A DNA stretch of 11,907 nucleotides from Alphaproteobacteria bacterium UBA4588 (GTDB taxonomy: Bacteria > Pseudomonadota > Alphaproteobacteria > Puniceispirillales > Puniceispirillaceae), in the NCBI GenBank assembly GCA_002387605.1, contig DGJU01000082.1, positions 63,605 to 75,511 of the forward strand, given 5' to 3'. This document shows, in pieces, positions 7,287-11,907 of this stretch (positions are counted from its first letter, which is position 1; every line of letters begins with the position of its first letter). The translations under genes and the position numbers were made by a program. Below the pieces are notes generated by a model. It was not told the DNA's origin and did no database searches. It worked only from the letters and a program-made list of their open reading frames with translations.

Positions 7287-8129
7287 CTAGTCAAATGCGC
7301 CAATAAATCGGCCAATAAGCTCAAGCTGGTAATCCAGCATGTGTCTGCCTTTATGAACAGGCCGGCCAGAGTCTTCAGCCGCAATCAGCCAGTTTGTTCT
7401 ATCAGGCACCATAATAATATCACAAACTAGACAATCAAATGCCAAACTATCAATGGGAACAGGATGAGGGTCGTCATCATGCAACCCAACCGAGGTAGCG
7501 TTTATGACAATATCATAAGCGCCAAGATCTGCTGTTTCTAGCGTTGTTGTGCCAACCGAAGATTTTGATGTAAACTTACCCGTTAATTCAGCCGTAGCCG
7601 CAGCTTTCTGTAAGGTACGGTTCGCAATATCAATATGCGCGCAGCCATGATAGGCAACCGCAACCGCAACCGCCCGCGCAGCACCGCCCGCCCCAAGCAG
7701 CAAAACACGCTTGCCCTGCAGCTGATACCCCTCACCTATTAATCCAGCGACAAACCCTTCGCCGTCAAAATTATTACCATAGATTTTGCCGTCATCATCA
7801 AATCGGACAGCATTGACAGCGCCTGTTGCACGCGCCCCATCCCCAAGCTCATCACACAGCTCAGCAAGGGCCAGCTTATGCGGTATTGTAACAGCAAGCC
7901 CGCCAAAATTCTTTAGCCCATTCAGGCCGCGCACAACTGTCTCAAGATGTTCAGGCGGGCAATTTATCGGCACCATAACAGCATCAGTACCATTTTTCCG
8001 GAAAATCGGATTAAAGATAGACGGGGCACGCACATGCGCGCTTGGATGGGCAATACAGCCATAAAGCTTGGTTATGCCAGAAATCACAGGCGGGTGGAGC
8101 GATAGGCTCTCAGCAGAAACGTCAGTCAT
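7287..8129 (-). CDS. aroE: Shikimate dehydrogenase family protein (AroE-like, atypical substrate motif)
   Basis: AroE-family NADP-dependent dehydrogenase; the classical role is reducing 3-dehydroshikimate to shikimate. Counted from the ATG at 8129 it has 280 residues, the normal length. Catalytic Lys85 lies in VTIPHK and Asp122 in NNFDGEGF. The nucleotide-binding loop GAGGAAR is at 146-152, with the NADP-type NRT at 170-172 and VINATSVGL at 208-216. The substrate-binding motif, HSLSP or HSKSP in classical AroE with two Ser, reads HVRAP (residues 32-36), so both Ser are absent. Family paralogues with such changes act on other substrates or have unknown roles, so biosynthetic AroE function is uncertain. 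An ATG at 8195 gives 22 more hydrophobic residues, but a promoter lies inside that extension, so 8129 is preferred. The stop is TAG at 7287-7289. Confidence 0.82.
   Translation of the reverse strand: MTDVSAESLSLHPPVISGITKLYGCIAHPSAHVRAPSIFNPIFRKNGTDAVMVPINCPPEHLETVVRGLNGLKNFGGLAVTIPHKLALAELCDELGDGARATGAVNAVRFDDDGKIYGNNFDGEGFVAGLIGEGYQLQGKRVLLLGAGGAARAVAVAVAYHGCAHIDIANRTLQKAAATAELTGKFTSKSSVGTTTLETADLGAYDIVINATSVGLHDDDPHPVPIDSLAFDCLVCDIIMVPDRTNWLIAAEDSGRPVHKGRHMLDYQLELIGRFIGAFD
7654..7671 (-). repeat. Hexanucleotide repeat, three copies, in the AroE-like gene
   Basis: GCAACC is repeated three times in a row on the plus strand. On the coding strand it encodes alternating Ala and Val just after the GAGGAAR loop. 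The repeat is in frame and fits a helix in the nucleotide-binding domain, so it is probably tolerated coding sequence. Confidence 0.7.
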
Positions 8130-8170
8130 TGAACAATAGCCTAGCAAAATAAAATGAAACGCGGTGGCGC

Positions 8171-8199
8171 AGAATAGCCTACTTAAAACTACCATTCAA
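8171..8199 (-). promoter_or_regulatory. Sigma-70-like promoter for the AroE-like gene
   Basis: On the minus strand TTGAAT (8194-8199) and TATTCT (8171-8176) are separated by exactly 17 bases. Each hexamer matches four of six consensus bases. Transcription would begin near 8164, giving a leader of about 35 bases before the ATG at 8129. This argues against the upstream ATG at 8195. Confidence 0.4.
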
Positions 8200-8265
8200 T
8201 AACCAGATGCTAGTGCAATACCAAGCTCACAGACGTGCGAGCTATATCATTAGCGCCTGAAAGGC

Positions 8266-8667
8266 TTATTCTTCTGATTCAAACTCAAGCGAGGCAGAAT
8301 TGATACAGTACCGCAATCCGCCCTCTTCTTTGGGTCCGTCAGGGAAGACATGGCCAAGATGGGCCTCGCAATGACTGCAATGGACCTCGGTGCGTGTCAT
8401 AAATAACGAGCGGTCTTCTTCTGTTTCCACATTTTCATCAACCATCGGTTCAGTAAATGATGGCCAGCCTGAACCAGAATCATATTTCTTTTCTGAATTA
8501 AACAGAGCCGCATCACAGCACACGCACCGATAAACGCCAGAGCCATGGCTATCCCAGTACTTGCCGGAAAAAGCCCGTTCGGTTGCCTGTTTACGGGTAA
8601 CATCAAACTGCTCGTCGCTTAGCATCTCGCGCCATTCTGCGTCTGTTTTCTCAATTTTATCGCTCAT
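8266..8667 (-). CDS. msrB: Peptide methionine-(R)-S-oxide reductase MsrB
   Basis: MsrB repairs the R form of methionine sulfoxide in proteins, and the 133 residues match the usual single-domain length. Structural zinc is held by C48 and C51 (CVCC) and C97 and C100 (CSHC). The family motifs SGSGWPSF, HLGHVFPDG and RYCINSASLEF are present, and C121 in the last one is the catalytic Cys. The position that carries a resolving Cys in many MsrBs (in the SGCGWPSF context) is Ser here. The enzyme may therefore be recycled directly by thioredoxin or through another Cys. There is no signal peptide, so it is cytosolic. Its ATG overlaps the TGA of the molybdenum hydroxylase gene by four bases (ATGA, 8664-8667), so the two are translationally coupled. 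It ends with TAA at 8266-8268. Confidence 0.95.
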   Translation of the reverse strand: MSDKIEKTDAEWREMLSDEQFDVTRKQATERAFSGKYWDSHGSGVYRCVCCDAALFNSEKKYDSGSGWPSFTEPMVDENVETEEDRSLFMTRTEVHCSHCEAHLGHVFPDGPKEEGGLRYCINSASLEFESEE

Positions 8668-10967
8668 GCTGCTGCTTTCTTTGCCTGCATTAATTTCCAG
8701 ATACTATCTAACGTAGCGGGCATGTCGATATGGACAACACCGAGCGCGTCACAAAGGGCTGAAATAACCGCTGGTGGCGCGCCAATAGCACCTGCTTCGC
8801 CTGCCCCCTTCACGCCCAGCAAGTTATTCTGGCAGGGTGTGTTGCGGGTATGATTATCTAACATTGGCAGATGGTCAGCACGCGGAAGGGTATAATCCAT
8901 CAACGAGCCAGAAAGCAGTTGTCCTGTTTCATCATAGGCAAGATGCTCATAGAGCGCCTGACCAACACCTTGAGCTATACCGCCCTGTATCTGACCAAAA
9001 AGAGTAAGAGGATTAAGGATATTGCCAAAATCATCCATTGTCGTATAGCGCACAATCTGCGGCACAAAACTCGCCTTATCCACCTCAATTTCAATAATGT
9101 GAGAGCCGTAAGGATAGGTTGCCCCGCTTGCCTGATAGTCATTAAACCGGTTGAGCGGGTGAGGCCCATCTTCAGTTGCAGTCAGCCTGACAAGCTCTTC
9201 GATAGAAATGCTCTGGTTGGTGCCGGACGCCGTGAAGACGCCTTCGACAAGCCCGACATCAGCGTCATCAACACCAAGATGCTCAGCCGCTAGCTTTTGT
9301 GCGTCAACCGCAATAAGACTGGCCGCCTCTGATACAGACGAGCCTAGAACAGATGCCATCTTAGCACCACCTGTTGTGCCGGGAGGTGTACGCAAGCTAT
9401 CACCTTGAACAACCTTGATTAATTCAGCATCATAGCCAAGACGATCTGAGAAAATCTGGGTTAATGTTGTCAGGTGCCCCTGCCCATTATCCTGTTGCGA
9501 TGCATAAAGGACAACAGAGCCGTCAGCGGCAAATTCAATATCAACACCGCCGCCGCCGCCTTGTCCGCATTGTTCAAGATACATTGAAAGACCAAGGCCG
9601 CGATATTTACCCTGCGCTTCGCTTTCAGCACGCCGCCCTGCAAAGCCTGCAACATCTGCTTTTTCGATAACCTCATCGAGCAGCCCTGGCATATCGCCAG
9701 AATCAACTGCGCCGCCCTCAACCATCTTATAGGGGATCTGTTCAGGCTTAATAAGATTTCGGCGACGCAATTCAAAGCGGTCGATAGATAATTCTGCTGC
9801 AATATGGTCCATCAGACGCTCAAGCAGATAATTAGCTTCGGGGCGCCCTGCCCCGCGAAACGCATCTACAGCCGGTGTGTTGGTCACGATGCCGCGCACA
9901 CGCATACCGACAGTCTGAATATCATAGGGGCCTGTAAGAGTACGGGTTGCCGATAAGGTTGGAATATAGATACCAAAATTGGATAACCAAGCGCCCATAT
10001 TCGCATGCACAGAGACTTCCATTGCAAGGATTTTGCCTGTTTCATCAACAGCTGCCCATGCTTTGGTCCGGTTATCCCTGCCATGAACATCTGAAAGGAA
10101 GGCTTCGGAGCGTTCCTGTTGCCAGCGCACGACCCTCCCTAACTTGCGCGCTGCCCATGCAACGCAGAGCTGTTCAGGGTGCAAGAAAATCTTATAGCCA
10201 AAGCCGCCCCCTACATGTCCGGTAAGAACCCGAAGCTCTTCATCTTTCATGCCGAGCGCTATGGCAATCTGTTTTGCCAGTGGCGCCGGTCCTTGTGAGG
10301 GAAGCCATAAGGTGAGCTTTTCCCCATCAGGCTGTGCAACCACAGGGCGGGTTTCAAGAGCGCTCGCCAGAAGACGGCTATTCACAACATCAACCGCGAC
10401 AATTTTATGCCCGTCAGCCTTGGCAGCTGCAATGCCTGCACGCGCGCCATCCAGATCGCCAGAGGCCCAGTCGAAAACTACATTATTTGGATAGCAGTCA
10501 TAAAGCTGTGGCGCATCATCTTCTAGGGCGGCATAAACATCGCACACCGCAGGCATACTATCATAGTCAGCCTCAATCAGCTCAATAGCATCCATAGCTT
10601 GCTGGCGTGTTTCAGCCACAACCATTGCAGCAATGTCACCAGCATAACGCACAATATCGGCAATCATTGCTGGCTTTGTTGTCCGCGGAATTGCGGTGCC
10701 ATCACTATTATCAACATATTGCTGACAATGAATTTCACCCACATTATCAGCCGCCATGTCGGCATGGCTTGCGGCCATGATAACGCCAGGGGCTGTTGCA
10801 GCAGCGCTGATATCAAGGGAGGTCAGAACAGCATGCGCATAAGGAGAGCGCAGAAACGCAACAGCATAGCCCTCGCCCGGCAACTCATCATCAGTATAGC
10901 GTCCCTGTCCGATAAGCAGGTCTTTATCTTCAACCCGCTTTACAGATTGTCCAATACCAAATTTCAT
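8664..10967 (-). CDS. Molybdenum hydroxylase large subunit (xanthine dehydrogenase / CoxL form II family)
   Basis: The 767-residue protein has the full layout of the molybdopterin-cytosine-dinucleotide-binding subunit of aldehyde, xanthine and CO dehydrogenases. The N-terminal hammerhead domain runs from VKRVEDKDLLIGQGRYTDD to about residue 140. It is followed by GHVGGGFGYK (250-259), VDAFRGAGRPE (367-377), QDNGQGHLT (492-500) and GVKGAGEAGAIGAPP (718-732), with the catalytic Glu at 724. The AFRGAGR loop matches form II CoxL-like proteins (AYRGAGR), not the CO-oxidising form I motif (AYxCSFR), so CO oxidation is not expected and the substrate is unknown. AAGGAG about 6 bases before the ATG supports the start at 10967. 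No gene for the FAD or 2Fe-2S subunit is adjacent: upstream is a lipid synthesis gene. Downstream msrB overlaps by four bases. It is probably cytosolic. Confidence 0.92.
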   Translation of the reverse strand: MKFGIGQSVKRVEDKDLLIGQGRYTDDELPGEGYAVAFLRSPYAHAVLTSLDISAAATAPGVIMAASHADMAADNVGEIHCQQYVDNSDGTAIPRTTKPAMIADIVRYAGDIAAMVVAETRQQAMDAIELIEADYDSMPAVCDVYAALEDDAPQLYDCYPNNVVFDWASGDLDGARAGIAAAKADGHKIVAVDVVNSRLLASALETRPVVAQPDGEKLTLWLPSQGPAPLAKQIAIALGMKDEELRVLTGHVGGGFGYKIFLHPEQLCVAWAARKLGRVVRWQQERSEAFLSDVHGRDNRTKAWAAVDETGKILAMEVSVHANMGAWLSNFGIYIPTLSATRTLTGPYDIQTVGMRVRGIVTNTPAVDAFRGAGRPEANYLLERLMDHIAAELSIDRFELRRRNLIKPEQIPYKMVEGGAVDSGDMPGLLDEVIEKADVAGFAGRRAESEAQGKYRGLGLSMYLEQCGQGGGGGVDIEFAADGSVVLYASQQDNGQGHLTTLTQIFSDRLGYDAELIKVVQGDSLRTPPGTTGGAKMASVLGSSVSEAASLIAVDAQKLAAEHLGVDDADVGLVEGVFTASGTNQSISIEELVRLTATEDGPHPLNRFNDYQASGATYPYGSHIIEIEVDKASFVPQIVRYTTMDDFGNILNPLTLFGQIQGGIAQGVGQALYEHLAYDETGQLLSGSLMDYTLPRADHLPMLDNHTRNTPCQNNLLGVKGAGEAGAIGAPPAVISALCDALGVVHIDMPATLDSIWKLMQAKKAAA

Positions 10968-11009
10968 AGCGGTCTCCTTCTTCGTTTCACCAGCAGAATA
11001 CCAGCCAAA

Positions 11010-11038
11010 CTGTTAAACCATATAGTCTGATTTAACAG
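11010..11038. repeat. Perfect 8-bp inverted repeat upstream of the molybdenum hydroxylase gene
   Basis: CTGTTAAA (11010-11017) and TTTAACAG (11031-11038) are perfect inverted copies separated by 13 bases. They lie 43 to 71 bases upstream of the hydroxylase ATG and just after the end of the phosphatidyltransferase gene. This fits an operator for the hydroxylase-msrB pair, or a weak terminator of the lipid genes. The AT-rich stem without a following T-run favours a protein-binding site. Confidence 0.4.
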
Positions 11039-11052
11039 GTCTCGACCAGCTT

Positions 11053-11664
11053 TCAATAGCCTTTTCCAAAAACCTGCCATGCAGATGAAATTCTATAAAT
11101 CGTGGTAAGCCAGCATAACAGGCCAAATATGACAGCTATCACGCCAAACCATTCCGGAAACAGCAGAATAAGACCCAAAATAGCACTTGTTTCTGTCCCC
11201 TCAACCAGTCCGCCAAGATAGAAAAAACTTTTCGTCCCCCGCACCTCAGTCGAAATACCACGTTTTGCAGCAACAATAGCAAAAGCCAGAAAACTGGTTC
11301 CCGTGCCAACAAAACTTACAATAAGAAAGGCTGCGGCAAGACTATCTTCGGGGCGCGACAGCGCAAAAGAGAATGGCAGTAAACTATAAAACAGGAAATC
11401 GGTCACAATATCCAGAAACCCGCCAAAATCAGATGGCAGCGTAAGCCGCGCAACTGCGCCATCAAGCCCATCACATATCCTGTTCAGGGCCAGCAGGGCA
11501 ATCGCAATATGATAAAACCCAAACGCAGTAGCCACACACGCAAAGCCCCCCACAACACCTCCGGCTATCGTAACCATATTTGCTGAAATACCGCAGGCAA
11601 CCAGCGGCCGCGCCACACGGCTTAGAAGACGATCAAGAGGGGGGCGTAGATAAGCGTCAAACAT
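11053..11664 (-). CDS. CDP-alcohol phosphatidyltransferase family membrane protein
   Basis: A 203-residue integral membrane enzyme that moves a phosphatidyl or similar group from a CDP-alcohol to an acceptor alcohol in phospholipid synthesis. The signature is at residues 65-89: CDGLDGAVAR then DFGGFLDIVTD, giving the four metal-binding Asp (65, 68, 85, 89). Compared with the usual D-x2-D-G-x2-A-R-x8-G-x3-D-x3-D pattern, the loop after AR is one residue shorter (x7). Hydrophobic segments at about 31-60, 84-104, 110-132, 158-170 and 172-192 fit the six-helix fold. The ATG at 11664 lies 9 bases after the stop of the decarboxylase-like gene, so the two form an operon. The partner suggests a phosphatidylserine or related headgroup route, but the acceptor cannot be read from the sequence. 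It ends with TGA at 11053-11055. Confidence 0.88.
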   Translation of the reverse strand: MFDAYLRPPLDRLLSRVARPLVACGISANMVTIAGGVVGGFACVATAFGFYHIAIALLALNRICDGLDGAVARLTLPSDFGGFLDIVTDFLFYSLLPFSFALSRPEDSLAAAFLIVSFVGTGTSFLAFAIVAAKRGISTEVRGTKSFFYLGGLVEGTETSAILGLILLFPEWFGVIAVIFGLLCWLTTIYRISSAWQVFGKGY

Positions 11665-11673
11665 ACAAATAGC

Positions 11674-11907
11674 CTAGTGTTGCGGGGCTGAGAGAGGCGC
11701 CAAAGACGCCAAAACTGTCTCTCCAACGAGAATGCGCTGGCCTACTGTTACCTTAATGTCGAACTGCGCCGGCACAATAATACTTAACCGTGCATGAAAA
11801 AGGCTCACCCCGATTTTCTCATTGCCTGTGAGCCGCTGGCCCTCCTGAACAAACCCCATAAGCAGGCGGGCATAGCTATCACCATGCTGGATAAATCCAA
11901 TGTGATG
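11674..11907 (-). CDS. Phosphatidylserine decarboxylase-like protein, C-terminal part (partial)
   Basis: The minus-strand frame enters at the window edge and ends at TAG (11674-11676), giving 77 residues; the start is outside the window. The pattern GQRLTGNEKIGVSLF, then a beta strand, then VTVGQRILVGETVLASL follows the C-terminal region of the short alphaproteobacterial phosphatidylserine decarboxylases. In those, a G-x-R-x-x-G-x-x-I-G stretch leads to RFGSR and then V-G-Q-x-V-x-x-G-E-T-V-L-A. In true decarboxylases the Gly-Ser of RFGSR is cleaved to form the pyruvoyl group. Here the matching stretch reads LFHAR, so Gly-Ser is absent and decarboxylase activity is not expected unless my alignment is wrong. 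It is followed after 9 bases by the phosphatidyltransferase gene. An unrelated beta-barrel or hammerhead domain protein is the main alternative. Confidence 0.6.
   Translation of the reverse strand, partial: HHIGFIQHGDSYARLLMGFVQEGQRLTGNEKIGVSLFHARLSIIVPAQFDIKVTVGQRILVGETVLASLAPLSAPQH

Noticed and set aside
8130..8195. Hydrophobic 22-residue N-terminal extension of the AroE-like protein, possible signal peptide
   Set aside because: A good sigma-70-like promoter overlaps it, AroE proteins are cytosolic, and the 8129 start gives the normal length.
8224..8265. Small hairpins downstream of msrB as a rho-independent terminator
   Set aside because: The stems are only 4-5 bp with a mismatch, and no T-run follows on the minus strand.
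8664..10967. True CO dehydrogenase large subunit (form I CoxL)
   Set aside because: The active-site loop is AFRGAGR, as in form II proteins, without the AYxCSFR motif, and the CoxM and CoxS genes are absent.

Overview
The window looks like a chromosomal piece of a free-living alphaproteobacterium, probably marine and of SAR116-like type. The best evidence is a GcrA cell-cycle regulator, a family confined to Alphaproteobacteria. The remaining genes are also alphaproteobacterial in style. Base composition is moderate, with no tRNA, rRNA, transposase, phage gene or CRISPR array visible. The lineage is inferred from gene content, not from a marker search.

Left part (1-4200), aromatic-compound region: the 3' end of an unidentified gene (1-183) faces a C-terminal remnant of a zinc-type aryl-alcohol dehydrogenase (minus strand, about 236-655). 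Divergent from the remnant is a LysR-type regulator (703-1728). Next come a LigM-like tetrahydrofolate-dependent aryl O-demethylase (1843-3216) and a type I extradiol ring-cleavage dioxygenase (3235/3247-4200). The pair makes chemical sense: demethylating a methoxylated aromatic exposes a catechol, which the dioxygenase can open. The demethylase frame, however, is broken by one in-frame UGA where LigM has Trp. With the truncated dehydrogenase this suggests a decaying or strain-variable catabolic module.

Middle part (4216-8129, minus strand), housekeeping: gcrA overlaps the start of pepN (aminopeptidase N) by 11 bases, and an AroE-family dehydrogenase lies upstream with its own plausible promoter. 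The AroE-family protein has catalytic Lys and Asp but lacks the Ser-containing shikimate-binding motif.

Right part (8266-11907, minus strand): msrB (methionine sulfoxide reductase B) shares a 4-base ATGA overlap with an upstream CoxL form II-type molybdenum hydroxylase large subunit that has no FAD or Fe-S partner gene here. Beyond an 85-base gap with a perfect 8-bp inverted repeat lie a CDP-alcohol phosphatidyltransferase and, 9 bases before it, the 3' end of a phosphatidylserine decarboxylase-like gene that lacks the pyruvoyl-forming Gly-Ser.

No gene-free stretch exceeds about 115 bases. I see no clear new defence or mobile system. The items most worth a second look are the UGA-split O-demethylase, a His-to-Tyr change in the dioxygenase active site, the orphan molybdenum hydroxylase-msrB pair, and the lipid-gene pair with altered motifs.
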